Made by a program: the position numbers and the translations under genes
The notes under the pieces: model-generated
What the model saw: only the letters and a program-made list of their open reading frames with translations
Database searches by the model: none
What the model was told of the DNA's origin: nothing
Shown: positions 1 to 8,353 of the stretch, in pieces
How the letters are laid out: each line of letters starts with the position of its first letter
Position numbering within the stretch: position 1 is the stretch's first letter
Assembly (NCBI RefSeq): GCF_003696315.1
Contig: NZ_RFFN01000001.1
Coordinates: 477,678-541,677 of the forward strand
Source: Pseudomonas songnenensis
GTDB taxonomy: Bacteria > Pseudomonadota > Gammaproteobacteria > Pseudomonadales > Pseudomonadaceae
Reading direction: 5' to 3'
Length of the DNA stretch: 64,000 nt

Positions 1-1
1 G

Positions 2-967
2 CGTCAGCTGGCGCGCCTGGAAGAGATGAAGATCCGCGGCGAGCAGGACGAACTGGCCAAGGAGCGCGAGAAGCTGCTGGCGTTGCTGGGCAGCGAAGCC
101 AAGCTGAAAAAGCTGGTGCGCAAGGAGCTGCTGGAGGATGCGGAAACCTATGGCGACGCGCGTCGCTCGCCGATTGTCGAGCGGGCCGAGGCGCGGGCGC
201 TGTCGGAGAACGAGCTGCTGCCGTCCGAGCCGGTGACCGTGGTGATTTCCGAGAAGGGCTGGGCGCGTTGTGCCAAGGGCCACGACATCGACGCCACAGG
301 GCTATCCTACAAGGCCGGCGACGGTTTCAAGGCCGCAGCGGCGGGGCGCTCGAATCAGTACGCGGTGTTCATCGACTCCACCGGGCGCAGTTACTCGCTG
401 GCGGCGCACTCGCTGCCGTCTGCGCGCGGCCAGGGCGAGCCGCTCACCGGTCGATTGGCTCCGCCGCCGGGGGCAAGCTTCGAATGCGTGTTGCTGCCCG
501 AAGATGATGCGCTCTACGTCATCGCTTCGGATGCCGGCTACGGGTTCGTGGTCAAGGGCGAGGATCTGCAGGCCAAGAACAAGGCCGGCAAGGCGCTGCT
601 CTCGCTGCCTGCCGGCGCCAAAGTGGTCGAGCCGCGGCCGCTGGCCAGTCGTGAGGATGATTGGTTGGCAGCGGTGACGACCGAGGGTCGCCTGTTGGTG
701 TTCCCGATTCGTGACCTGCCGCAGCTGGGCAAGGGCAAGGGCAACAAGATCATCGGCATCCCCGGCGAGCGCGTGGCCAGCCGTGAGGAATACCTGATCG
801 ATCTCGCTGTGCTGCCGGCCGGTGCGACGCTGGTGCTGCAGGCGGGCAAGCGCACGCTGTCGCTCAAGGCCGAGGACCTGGAGCATTACAAAGGCGAGCG
901 TGGCAGGCGCGGTAACAAGTTGCCGCGGGGCTTCCAGCGCGTCGAGGGCCTGCTGGTCGAAGTGTGA
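2..967 (+). CDS. parC: DNA topoisomerase IV subunit A, C-terminal part (5' end outside window)
   Basis: The reading frame is open from base 2, so the start lies upstream of the window. ParC is the breaking-rejoining subunit of topoisomerase IV, which decatenates daughter chromosomes together with ParE. What is visible is the end of the long helical arm (a Lys/Glu-rich stretch around [10 protein letters not shown]) followed by about 250 residues of the C-terminal beta-pinwheel, with repeated blade motifs such as [31 protein letters not shown] and [14 protein letters not shown]. The catalytic tyrosine domain is not in the window. The frame ends with TGA and is followed by a hairpin terminator. 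Family assignment is firm from blade sequence and from the serB/fimX/mot neighbourhood typical of Pseudomonas parC. Confidence 0.93.
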   Translation, partial: RQLARLEEMKIRGEQDELAKEREKLLALLGSEAKLKKLVRKELLEDAETYGDARRSPIVERAEARALSENELLPSEPVTVVISEKGWARCAKGHDIDATGLSYKAGDGFKAAAAGRSNQYAVFIDSTGRSYSLAAHSLPSARGQGEPLTGRLAPPPGASFECVLLPEDDALYVIASDAGYGFVVKGEDLQAKNKAGKALLSLPAGAKVVEPRPLASREDDWLAAVTTEGRLLVFPIRDLPQLGKGKGNKIIGIPGERVASREEYLIDLAVLPAGATLVLQAGKRTLSLKAEDLEHYKGERGRRGNKLPRGFQRVEGLLVEV

Positions 968-991
968 CAATGTGCATTGGCGCTGGAATCG

Positions 992-1023
992 AAGGCCGCT
1001 TTCACGGAAGATAGCGGCCTTTC
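992..1023 (+). terminator. Rho-independent terminator after parC
   Basis: A perfect 9-bp stem (AAGGCCGCT paired with AGCGGCCTT) with a 12-base loop lies about 25 bases after the parC stop and runs into a short T-rich end. The T tract is short, so termination may be partial. Confidence 0.6.
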
Positions 1024-1141
1024 CAGCCTGTGGCATATGGCCCGGTGCTTTCTTTCGCGTCGGCGGAGTCGATTGTTTGGCGCGCTTCGAGCGCAAGGCT
1101 TCGTTGGCTTACGAGTCAAGAGCGGCCTGAACTTTGGTGTT

Positions 1142-1858
1142 ATGACGGTAATGAAGAACTTGCTGCGTGTTCCGACTGTTTTGTTGCTCGCCAGCATCGG
1201 CCTGACCGGCTGTGTTGGCCTGCAGCCGGCTCCGATGTATCGGCTGGACAGTGGTACGACCGAGATGCCGGAGCGCACCGACGGTGCCGCCGTATTGCTG
1301 GCGCCGGTTACGCTTGCCGACTATCTGCAGCGCGACGCGCTGCTCCAGCGGCTGGCCGATGGCAGCTTGGCTGGCAACGATCAGCAGGCGCGCTGGGCGG
1401 GCAGCCTGAAGGCCGATATCGAGCAGCTGCTGCTACGCCAACTGGCCTGGCGCCTGGATACGCAAAGCCTGGTGCTAGGACCGGTGGATGATGGATTTGC
1501 ACCGGACGTGCAGATCGAACTGTCGATTACGCGGCTCGATTCGGGTCCCGAATACCCGGCGGTGCTCGAGGCGCAGTGGCGTCTGCGAGACAAGGCGGGC
1601 AAGCATCTGGGCAGCCGTCTGGTGCGTCTGCAGGAAGAGCACCAGGGTAGTGTGTCCGATCAGGTGCGGGCGCAGAGCTTACTGCTGCAGCGCTTGAGCG
1701 AAATGGTCGCTGGTGCCGTCGAACCTGCGTTGGTCGCCAAGAACCCACCCAAGCCGGCGCCGGTCAAGCCACAGGTAAACCGATCGGCCGAGGCTCCTGC
1801 GCCACGCATTCCCGCTGCCGAGCCAATCCGGACCGATATGGAAGTGTTCCGCTTCTAA
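1142..1858 (+). CDS. PqiC/YmbA-type ABC-transport auxiliary lipoprotein
   Basis: A 238-residue predicted outer-membrane lipoprotein. A lipoprotein signal peptide ends in the lipobox LTGC (Cys24 from this start, Cys21 if the second ATG at 1151 is used; neither has a strong ribosome binding site). The mature part matches the PqiC/YmbA (DUF330, ABC-transport auxiliary) family: an early LAPVTLADYLQRDALLQR segment, then the ADIEQLLLRQLAWRL helix and a sheet with an E-A-Q-W-R-L-R-D strand. Family members tether MCE-type lipid transport systems to the outer membrane. The last 50 residues are a Pro/Ala-rich tail. No PqiA/PqiB or other MCE gene is adjacent, so the partner must be encoded elsewhere, or this is an orphan member. 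A strong hairpin terminator follows. Confidence 0.75.
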   Translation: MTVMKNLLRVPTVLLLASIGLTGCVGLQPAPMYRLDSGTTEMPERTDGAAVLLAPVTLADYLQRDALLQRLADGSLAGNDQQARWAGSLKADIEQLLLRQLAWRLDTQSLVLGPVDDGFAPDVQIELSITRLDSGPEYPAVLEAQWRLRDKAGKHLGSRLVRLQEEHQGSVSDQVRAQSLLLQRLSEMVAGAVEPALVAKNPPKPAPVKPQVNRSAEAPAPRIPAAEPIRTDMEVFRF

Positions 1859-1883
1859 GCTGGACAGCGACGCGCCTTCAACG

Positions 1884-1916
1884 AAAAGCCCGATCAGTCA
1901 GTCTGATCGGGCTTTT
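1884..1916. terminator. Bidirectional terminator between the PqiC-like and YtjB-like genes
   Basis: A 14-bp perfect stem (AAAAGCCCGATCAG and its complement) with a short TCAG/T loop is flanked by A4 on one side and T4 on the other. It sits between two convergent genes and can serve both strands. Confidence 0.85.
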
Positions 1917-1967
1917 CGCTTTCTGCTGACCCCCTGCGGGTCGTGCTCTCCAGCCGCGTGGCGCCTG

Positions 1968-3500
1968 TCAGAGCGCGCGACTGCGTAGCTCGTGCATGCG
2001 TGCGAGCTGGCGCTCGAGCAGGGAGGGATAGGGATCGAGCAGGCGCTCGACGCAGCAGGCACCTTCGGGGCTGGCAATCGGGCGAATGCGAGCGCGCTGT
2101 TGGATCAGCCGGTCGTCGCTGATGCTGCGCTCGACCAGCAGCAGGTTGCGGCTGTGCATCGACATTTCCAGGGCAGCCTGTGCTGGCTCGCTGAGCAGCA
2201 GATCACCCTGGCTCAGGTCGAACAGGTTGTCGCCTTGGGTCAGGCCAAGTTGCAGTTGCAAGGCAATGCCTATGTCGGCGACGTCAATTTGCAGAGCATG
2301 GCCGAGGGCGCGCATCAACTCGCCGCAGCAGATCGCGTGGGTCAGGTAGTTCTGCTCGTCATCCTGGCTGTGGAACAGCATCAGGCTGCTGCCGTCATTG
2401 AGGGTGTGCAGTTCGGCCTGGTAAAGCGTGGCGGCCTGCTGCAGGCAGTCGCGATAGCGCTGCAGCAGTTCGGTCAGGCGCGGCCGCGGCAGGCGACGCA
2501 GTTGCTCCTGACCGCCGAGCTGGATGGCCAGCACCGCGCTGCGAGTCGGTTGCGGTTTTGGTGCGGGCGGTGCAGCACTGGCCGATAGTGGCGAGGCGTC
2601 GAATGGAGTCTCGTCGTCGAGCATCTCCAGATCGTCATCATCCAGATTCGCCGAAAAGCGGGGCGGGCGCTGCGGCTGCTCGTCCAGTTCGATAGCGAAG
2701 CGATCCGGCTGTTTCGCGAAGGACGGCTCGCTGCTGCCGCGATCGTCATCCTGCTCGAAATAGTCGTCTTCGAGTGCGTCACTCATATCCAGCTCTGGTT
2801 CAGGCTTCTCCGGCACCAGGCGAGCCTGCAGTTGACGCGCAAGATCACCAATCTCGTCCTGGCGACCGGCACCCGGGGCAGGGTCGTCCGGGTCGCGGAG
2901 CCACAGCCGCAACTGCATCAGCGGCGTCGCCAGTTGCCGGCCCAGTCGCAGGCTGAGGATCAGCGTCAGGGCCAGCAGAATCAGGCTGAGCAGCCCCATG
3001 CTTTGCAGGCTGATGGTCATCGGTTGCTGGAACTGCTGCATGTCGAGGCTGACGCGCAGGTGTCCGGCGATCACCTCCTGGAAGCTGATCGGAGTCGAAT
3101 ACAGGCCGTTGTCGTCGCCGAGCAGGCCCTGTTGAGGACGCGTGCCGGATTCGGCAAGCACACGGTTATCGACGCTGTAGATCGCCGCATGGGCGACCAG
3201 CGGGTTCTTTACCAGATTACTGAGCAGTACGTTGAGGCTGAGAATGTCGTTGGCCACCAGCAGGTCGGTGGCTGAGGCGGCCGTCTGGGTGGTCAGGCTC
3301 TGGCCGAGGGCGTCGGCCTGTTGCTCCATGGCATGCTTGAACTGCATGCCGATCACCCACGCGTAGATGATCAGCGCCAGCGCCACGAGCAGCAGCGTAT
3401 GGGCGGCGATGCGCAACACCAGCGGCACACGGTGCAGGCGCACGGCGCGATAGAGCATGAGAAAGAAGTTGTCTGGCTTTACGGATGCGGGCCGGTTCAC
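1968..3500 (-). CDS. YtjB/AhpA-like membrane protein with HAMP and degenerate cyclase-like domain
   Basis: A 510-residue protein divergent from serB, the same arrangement as ytjB (smp) beside serB in enterics. I place the start at GTG 3500 (VNRPASVKPDNFF); an internal ATG at 3458 has no ribosome binding site. Visible architecture: TM1 about residues 28-50, an extracytoplasmic domain of about 100 residues, TM2 about 158-180, a HAMP-like segment ending in DEIGDLARQL, an Asp/Glu-rich linker, then a C-terminal domain. That last domain looks like a class III nucleotidyl cyclase fold: LLQRYRDCLQQAA, then LNDGSSLMLF where a cyclase has GDG..F. The first metal-binding Asp appears lost (LAIQLGG), so catalysis is unlikely. 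The cyclase resemblance is my inference; the YtjB assignment rests on the N-terminal half and on context. The frame also runs on antisense through serB, but that extension is spurious. Confidence 0.68.
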   Translation of the reverse strand: MNRPASVKPDNFFLMLYRAVRLHRVPLVLRIAAHTLLLVALALIIYAWVIGMQFKHAMEQQADALGQSLTTQTAASATDLLVANDILSLNVLLSNLVKNPLVAHAAIYSVDNRVLAESGTRPQQGLLGDDNGLYSTPISFQEVIAGHLRVSLDMQQFQQPMTISLQSMGLLSLILLALTLILSLRLGRQLATPLMQLRLWLRDPDDPAPGAGRQDEIGDLARQLQARLVPEKPEPELDMSDALEDDYFEQDDDRGSSEPSFAKQPDRFAIELDEQPQRPPRFSANLDDDDLEMLDDETPFDASPLSASAAPPAPKPQPTRSAVLAIQLGGQEQLRRLPRPRLTELLQRYRDCLQQAATLYQAELHTLNDGSSLMLFHSQDDEQNYLTHAICCGELMRALGHALQIDVADIGIALQLQLGLTQGDNLFDLSQGDLLLSEPAQAALEMSMHSRNLLLVERSISDDRLIQQRARIRPIASPEGACCVERLLDPYPSLLERQLARMHELRSRAL

Positions 3501-3661
3501 AGAGCGCGGCTCTTCTCGTCGGGAAATTGCCGAGCAGTATACGTAAAGCGCAGGAGGCGCTGAAGGTCTGCGGCTGCAAGCTGACGAATTGCGTTGAAAC
3601 CGGCACCAATCAGCCTGACTGCGCTGGCGCGCCGCCTGCCCAGTGTTCGGGTCAGCTGATG

Positions 3662-3667
3662 TAGAAT
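3662..3667 (+). promoter_or_regulatory. Candidate -10 element for serB
   Basis: TAGAAT lies 34 bases before the serB start codon, which would give a short leader. No convincing -35 is present at 16-18 bases, so this is a weak call. Confidence 0.3.
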
Positions 3668-3701
3668 GCCGGCCTTCATTGCCTGTCATGGGAGCTGCGC
3701 C

Positions 3702-4916
3702 TTGCGCGAAATCGTCCTGATCAATATCACCGGTGAAGACCGCCCGGGCCTGACCGCGGCCATTACCGGCGTGCTCGCCCAGGGTGGCGTGAACATCCTC
3801 GACATCGGCCAGGCAGTGATCCATGACACCCTGTCGTTCGGCATCCTCATCGAGATTCCGGATAACGAGCGCGCCTCGTCGGTGCTCAAGGACGTGCTGT
3901 TCATGGGCTACAAGCACGATCAGCAGGTGCGTTTCACCCCTGTCGCAGAGGCTGACTACCAGCACTGGGTGGCCGGGCAGGGCAAGCCTCGGCACATCGT
4001 CACGCTGCTGACGCGCAAGGTCACTGCCGAGCAGTTGCAGCGGGTCAGCTCGATCACCGCCAAGTACGGCCTCAATATCGACCATATCGATCGGCTGTCC
4101 GGGCGCATGCCACTGGACATGCCGGAAGAGCTGGGCAAGGGCTGCATCGAATTCTCGGTGCGCGGCGAGCCGGCCGATACCGCGGCGCTGCGCGCCGAGT
4201 TCCTCAGTGTGGCGCAGGAGCTCAACGTCGATATCGCCTTCCAGCGCGATTCGGTCTACCGGCGCAACCGTCGTCTGGCGGTATTCGACATGGACTCGAC
4301 CCTGATCGAGGCCGAGGTCATCGACGAGCTGGCCAAGGCGGCCGGGGTTGGCGAGCAGGTTTCCGAGATCACCGAGCGTGCGATGCGCGGCGAACTGGAT
4401 TTCCGTGCCAGCTTCAAGGAGCGCCTCGCGCTCTTGGAGGGCCTGTCGGAAGACGTGCTCGCCGATATCGGTGCCAGCCTGCGCCTGACCGAGGGTGCCG
4501 AAGTGCTGTTCGCCGAGCTCAAGCGCCTGGGTTACAAGACGGCGATTCTGTCCGGCGGCTTCAGCTATTTCGCCAAGCAGCTGCAGGCCAAGCTCGGCAT
4601 CGACTACGTATTCGCCAACGAGCTGCAGATCGAGAACGGCAAGGTCACCGGCGTGGCGGTGGAGCCAATCGTGGATGCGCAGCGCAAGGCTGACCTGCTG
4701 CGCCAGCTGGCCGAGCAGGAAGGTCTGTGCCTGGAGCAGACCATTGCCGTAGGGGATGGTGCTAACGATCTGCCGATGCTCGGCCTGGCCGGGCTGGGCG
4801 TCGCCTTCCGCGCCAAGCCGCTGGTCAAACAGTCGGCCAAACAGGCGATTTCCACCTTGGGCCTGGATGGCATCCTCTATCTGCTGGGCTTTCGGGATCG
4901 CGAAGGCTCGGAGTAA
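3702..4916 (+). CDS. serB: Phosphoserine phosphatase
   Basis: SerB removes phosphate from L-phosphoserine in the last step of serine biosynthesis. The start is taken as TTG at 3702 (LREIVLIN) because GGGAGC lies 6-7 bases upstream and Pseudomonas SerB proteins begin at MREIVLIN; the ATG at 3666 lacks such a site. The protein has 404 residues. Two N-terminal ACT-type domains (ITGEDRPGLTAAI at the very start) are followed by a HAD phosphatase domain. Its DxDST motif begins at about Asp196 (FDMDSTLIEAE); the SGGFSYF motif II and GDGANDLPML motif IV follow. The gene is divergent from the ytjB-like gene and is closed by its own terminator. Confidence 0.95.
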   Translation: MREIVLINITGEDRPGLTAAITGVLAQGGVNILDIGQAVIHDTLSFGILIEIPDNERASSVLKDVLFMGYKHDQQVRFTPVAEADYQHWVAGQGKPRHIVTLLTRKVTAEQLQRVSSITAKYGLNIDHIDRLSGRMPLDMPEELGKGCIEFSVRGEPADTAALRAEFLSVAQELNVDIAFQRDSVYRRNRRLAVFDMDSTLIEAEVIDELAKAAGVGEQVSEITERAMRGELDFRASFKERLALLEGLSEDVLADIGASLRLTEGAEVLFAELKRLGYKTAILSGGFSYFAKQLQAKLGIDYVFANELQIENGKVTGVAVEPIVDAQRKADLLRQLAEQEGLCLEQTIAVGDGANDLPMLGLAGLGVAFRAKPLVKQSAKQAISTLGLDGILYLLGFRDREGSE

Positions 4917-4946
4917 GAACACGCAGGCAACGCGTCAAGAACAACG

Positions 4947-4978
4947 AAGCCCTGGGTCGATGCCGACTCAGGGCTTTT
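4947..4978 (+). terminator. Terminator after serB
   Basis: A stem of AAGCCCTG plus GTCG arms (12 pairs with one G-T wobble) is followed by TTTT. Because it is A-rich on the other side, it may also serve the convergent alcohol dehydrogenase gene. Confidence 0.8.
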
Positions 4979-5013
4979 CATTGGCCGGGTGGCGTGTGTT
5001 GGATTTCCTGGTA

Positions 5014-6087
5014 TCAGGGTTTGATCGCCACTTTCAGCACGCCATCGCGCTGATTGGCAAACAGGTCGTAGGCGTCGGTGATGTTGTCCAGCGCATATTG
5101 GTGAGTCACCAGCAGGCCGAGATCGACGCGTCCGGAAGCGACCACATTGAGCAGCCGTCGCATGCGCTCCTTGCCGCCCGGACACAGCGAGGTGACGATC
5201 TTGTTGTCACCCAGGCCTGCATGGAAGGCGCCTAGCGGAATGGTCAGGTCGCTGGAGTAGACGCCCAGGCTGGACAGGGTACCGCCTGGCTTGAGGACGC
5301 GCAGGGCGCTTTCGAAGGTGGATTGCAGGCCCAGCGCTTCGATCGAGGCGTCGGCACCACGCCCGCCGGTCAGCTTGAGCACCTCTTCCACTACATCGAC
5401 GTTGCGGAAGTTGAGCGTCACATCGGCGCCCATCTTGCGCGCGATATCCAGGCGTGCATCGACACCGTCGACGGCAATGATGGTACTGGCGCCGCGCAGC
5501 TTGGCCCCGGCGGTGGCGCACAGACCGATGGGCCCTTGGGCGAAGATCACCACGATGTCGCCGATCTTGATGTTGGCAGCCTCCGCACCGGCGAAACCGG
5601 TGGACATGATGTCAGGGCACATCAGGACCTGTTCGTCGGTCAGGCCGTCCGGCACTGGCGCCAGGTTGGCCTGCGCATCGGGTACCAGCACGTACTCGGC
5701 CTGAGTACCATCGATGGTGTTGCCGAAGCGCCAGCCGCCCATGGGCTTGTAGCCGTGGCATGAGCAGCCACCATCCTGCGAGGGCAGGCCGTCCTGACAG
5801 GCGTAGGAGGTGAAGCTCGGACAGATGGCGCCGGCGATCACCCGCTGGCCTTCCTGGTAGCCCTTGACGTTGCTGCCCAGTTTTTCGATGACACCCACCG
5901 GTTCATGGCCGATGGTCAGCCCGGCGGCGACTGGATATTCCCCTTTGAGGATATGCACATCGGTGCCACAGATGGTGGTCGTGGTGATGCGCAGCAGGGC
6001 GTCGTTGGGGCCGATTTCGGGGATGGGCTTGTCCTGCAACTCGATACGGCCCGGTTCTACGAACACGGCGGCTTTCATCATGGCCAT
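5014..6087 (-). CDS. Zinc-dependent alcohol dehydrogenase, clostridial secondary-alcohol type
   Basis: A 357-residue medium-chain dehydrogenase/reductase. The start at 6087 (MAMMKAAVF) is set by AAGGAG 7 bases upstream; a longer frame to 6207 has no such site. Catalytic zinc ligands are visible as Cys40 (ICGTD), His61-Glu62 (GHE) and the Asp of CPDIMSTGF. That Cys-His-Asp pattern, the GGWRFGNTIDG loop and the SLCPGG segment all recall NADP-dependent isopropanol dehydrogenase of Clostridium beijerinckii rather than liver-type enzymes. A Cys-rich stretch (CQDGLPSQDGGCSCHG) lies where the structural-zinc lobe would be. The nucleotide-binding region is degenerate at the usual glycine motif (FAQGPIGLCA). 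Likely substrate is a short-chain alcohol or ketone; the exact one cannot be told. It is a single-gene unit between the fimX and serB ends. Confidence 0.8.
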   Translation of the reverse strand: MAMMKAAVFVEPGRIELQDKPIPEIGPNDALLRITTTTICGTDVHILKGEYPVAAGLTIGHEPVGVIEKLGSNVKGYQEGQRVIAGAICPSFTSYACQDGLPSQDGGCSCHGYKPMGGWRFGNTIDGTQAEYVLVPDAQANLAPVPDGLTDEQVLMCPDIMSTGFAGAEAANIKIGDIVVIFAQGPIGLCATAGAKLRGASTIIAVDGVDARLDIARKMGADVTLNFRNVDVVEEVLKLTGGRGADASIEALGLQSTFESALRVLKPGGTLSSLGVYSSDLTIPLGAFHAGLGDNKIVTSLCPGGKERMRRLLNVVASGRVDLGLLVTHQYALDNITDAYDLFANQRDGVLKVAIKP

Positions 6088-6149
6088 GGTGGGACTCCTT
6101 TTGGATTCAAGGCGTCCAACCACTCTAGCCCAGCGGCACGACCGGCGGA

Positions 6150-6161
6150 TGACCGCGGTCA
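6150..6161. promoter_or_regulatory. Perfect 12-bp palindrome upstream of the alcohol dehydrogenase
   Basis: TGACCGCGGTCA is fully self-complementary and lies 62 bases before the dehydrogenase start codon, in the 138-bp gap after fimX. It could be a dimeric-repressor operator. No regulator gene is adjacent, so this is only a candidate. Confidence 0.3.
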
Positions 6162-6225
6162 AGCCGCGTTCGATTGGAGCAGGATGCACAGGCCGAGGCT
6201 GAACCATGTCAGCCCGGCATCAGGC

Positions 6226-8292
6226 TTACTCCTCGTCGGAGGAGAAGTCGTAGTCCATCGACTGGCTGGGGCCTTGCAGGTAGTGGCCCTGGATGTAGCT
6301 GACGCCTGCTTGCCAAAGCGTGGCGAGCACGGTGGCGCTTTCGACGAAGGGTACGATGCTTTGCTTCTGCTGCTCGTGCAGGTCGGCGAGCAGCGTCTTC
6401 AGCGCTTCCTGGTTTTCCTGGCGGGTTAGGTCCTGGGTGTAGGAACCGTCGACCTTGATGAAACCGGCATCGAGGTGCTTGAGCGTGTTGAACGGGTTGA
6501 GCACGCAGCCAAACTGGGCCAGACCGATATGGCAGCCGAGACCTGCCAGCCCCTGGGCCAGCGCCTTGGCAGGCTTCAGATAAGCCACGGCGTCGGCTTC
6601 GCCGAACTCGAATACCAGTGAGTCGCCTGGGAGACGCGATGCTTTCAATACCACGCCAAGCCATGGCAGCAGGCTGGGGTCCTGCAGGCTGGCGGCGCAA
6701 AGGTGCAGGAACAGCCGCGTGCGATGCCCTTTGGCGCGATGCTCGGCCAGCAGCTTGATGGAATTGAGGATCACCCAGCGATCGATCTTGGCGGACAGCC
6801 CGACATCGGCAGCGGTGCTGAGAAACTCGTTCGGTGGAACCTCTGCCCCCTGCGGGTCGAGCAGGCGCAGGAGCACCTCGTAGTGCTCGAAGCTGTCGCC
6901 ACGCAGGCTGATGATCGGCTGGAACAGCAAACGGAAACTGTTGTTTTCCAGGGCCTGCTTGAGCATCGCCGCGATGTCGCCGCGGTTGGCTGCAGCGGCC
7001 AGCTCGTCGGCCGGATCGTAGATCTTCAGTGCGTTGCCGTCGCTCAGTTCATCGGCGCAGCGGTGCGCGCGCTCGATGGCGTCCTGCGCCTTGGCAGTCT
7101 TTTCGTCGAGGCCGGCGACGCCGATGCTCAGGGTGGTCTGCACTGTGCGGCCGCCGACGTCGAGCAGATGGCCTTCGACCTTGCTCAGCAACTTGCGCAG
7201 CTCCGGCTCGGCCTGCTGGGGAATGATGCCCGGCTGCAGCACGGTGAAGACGTCGTCGGCGAAGCGAGCCAGCTGGGTTTCGGCGGGGAAGTGGCCGCGC
7301 AGCAGGATGGCCAGTTGGTTGAGCAGCTGGTCGGAATCGGTCAGGCCTATCTCGGCCTGCAACGCAGCGAAGCGATCGACGCGGATATAGGCGAGGCTGG
7401 CTGTCTGGCCGGCATTGACGGCGCGCTCGACGGCGGCATCCATCACCTCGAGGAAACTGTTGCGGTTGAGCAGGCCGGTGACCGGGTCCTGGCTGCTGAT
7501 CTCGCGCAGTTTCTGCAGTTCGGCGCTGTCGTTCTCGGCGCGGATGACCACCTGAATGCAGGGTTCGCCGTCATATGCCGCTGGCGAGAAATGCATGCGC
7601 GTCTTGAGCGTTTCACCATCGGCACGAACGCCGCCACAGGCAAGTTCGGCACTGCCTTCAAGGGTCTGGTAATTCTTCAGGAATACCTTGAAGGCGCTCT
7701 GATCGCTGCCACTGATCAGGTCGATCATCGGCATGCCTTCGAGGTCTTCCACATCCGCGTAGCCGAACAGCTCCAGATAGGCGCGGTTGGCGTAGATATG
7801 CATGCCGTCGTGAACGTAGGCGATGGCATCCACAGAGCTGTCGAGCAGCAACTGGCAGCGTTTTTCCGCTTCGCGCAGGGCGACCTCGGCCGAGCGGCGC
7901 GCGCGGCGCTCCTCGAGATTGGCCAGCTCGCGATTGGCCACCAGCAGCAGCCATTCATCCTCACCCTGCGGCAGCGCATCCTGTGCGCCGAGCATGAGTG
8001 CTTCGGTGATCGCTTCGGCATCGTTGCCAGCAGTCAGCTGGATGATCGGAATGTCTTTGGCCTGTCGGCGAATGGCGGCTATCGCTTCGCTGGGGTCGAG
8101 ATTTTCGCTCTGCGGTGCGTTGATCAGCAGATCCCAGGTCTGTTTCAGGGCTTCAGCCAGATCGTCGCTGGAGGTGAGGCGATGCACTCGGGTCGCCTGT
8201 CCGGCATTACGGAAGAGACTGACCAGACGCTCGGCTTCATTCTGCGAGTCTTCGAGGATCAGCAGGCGGATGGTTTTCTTTTGCAGGGCCAT
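6226..8292 (-). CDS. fimX: FimX-type degenerate GGDEF-EAL protein
   Basis: A 688-residue cytoplasmic protein with four domains: a receiver-like domain (about 8-125), a PAS domain (about 150-260), a GGDEF-fold domain (about 265-430) and an EAL-fold domain (about 440-680). Both catalytic signatures are lost. The GGDEF position reads RFADDVF (about 343-349), and the EAL position reads EVLLRL (from Glu472), as in P. aeruginosa FimX. FimX binds cyclic-di-GMP through its EAL domain and controls type IV pilus assembly and twitching. The receiver-like domain also has a weak acidic pocket (LLILEDSQNEAE). The gene is downstream of the PilZ-like gene on the same strand with a 61-base gap, so they are probably cotranscribed. 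Confidence 0.92.
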   Translation of the reverse strand: MALQKKTIRLLILEDSQNEAERLVSLFRNAGQATRVHRLTSSDDLAEALKQTWDLLINAPQSENLDPSEAIAAIRRQAKDIPIIQLTAGNDAEAITEALMLGAQDALPQGEDEWLLLVANRELANLEERRARRSAEVALREAEKRCQLLLDSSVDAIAYVHDGMHIYANRAYLELFGYADVEDLEGMPMIDLISGSDQSAFKVFLKNYQTLEGSAELACGGVRADGETLKTRMHFSPAAYDGEPCIQVVIRAENDSAELQKLREISSQDPVTGLLNRNSFLEVMDAAVERAVNAGQTASLAYIRVDRFAALQAEIGLTDSDQLLNQLAILLRGHFPAETQLARFADDVFTVLQPGIIPQQAEPELRKLLSKVEGHLLDVGGRTVQTTLSIGVAGLDEKTAKAQDAIERAHRCADELSDGNALKIYDPADELAAAANRGDIAAMLKQALENNSFRLLFQPIISLRGDSFEHYEVLLRLLDPQGAEVPPNEFLSTAADVGLSAKIDRWVILNSIKLLAEHRAKGHRTRLFLHLCAASLQDPSLLPWLGVVLKASRLPGDSLVFEFGEADAVAYLKPAKALAQGLAGLGCHIGLAQFGCVLNPFNTLKHLDAGFIKVDGSYTQDLTRQENQEALKTLLADLHEQQKQSIVPFVESATVLATLWQAGVSYIQGHYLQGPSQSMDYDFSSDEE

Positions 8293-8353
8293 GGCAACAG
8301 CTTAAGTGCGCGCCGAGAGGGCGCGGGCAGGCAAGAATGCGAGAGTCGGCAAT

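Noticed and set aside
3501..4922. Minus-strand frame continuing the YtjB-like gene across serB (984 codons in all)
   Set aside because: It is antisense to serB, whose sequence is clearly conserved; GC-rich codon bias keeps the opposite strand open.
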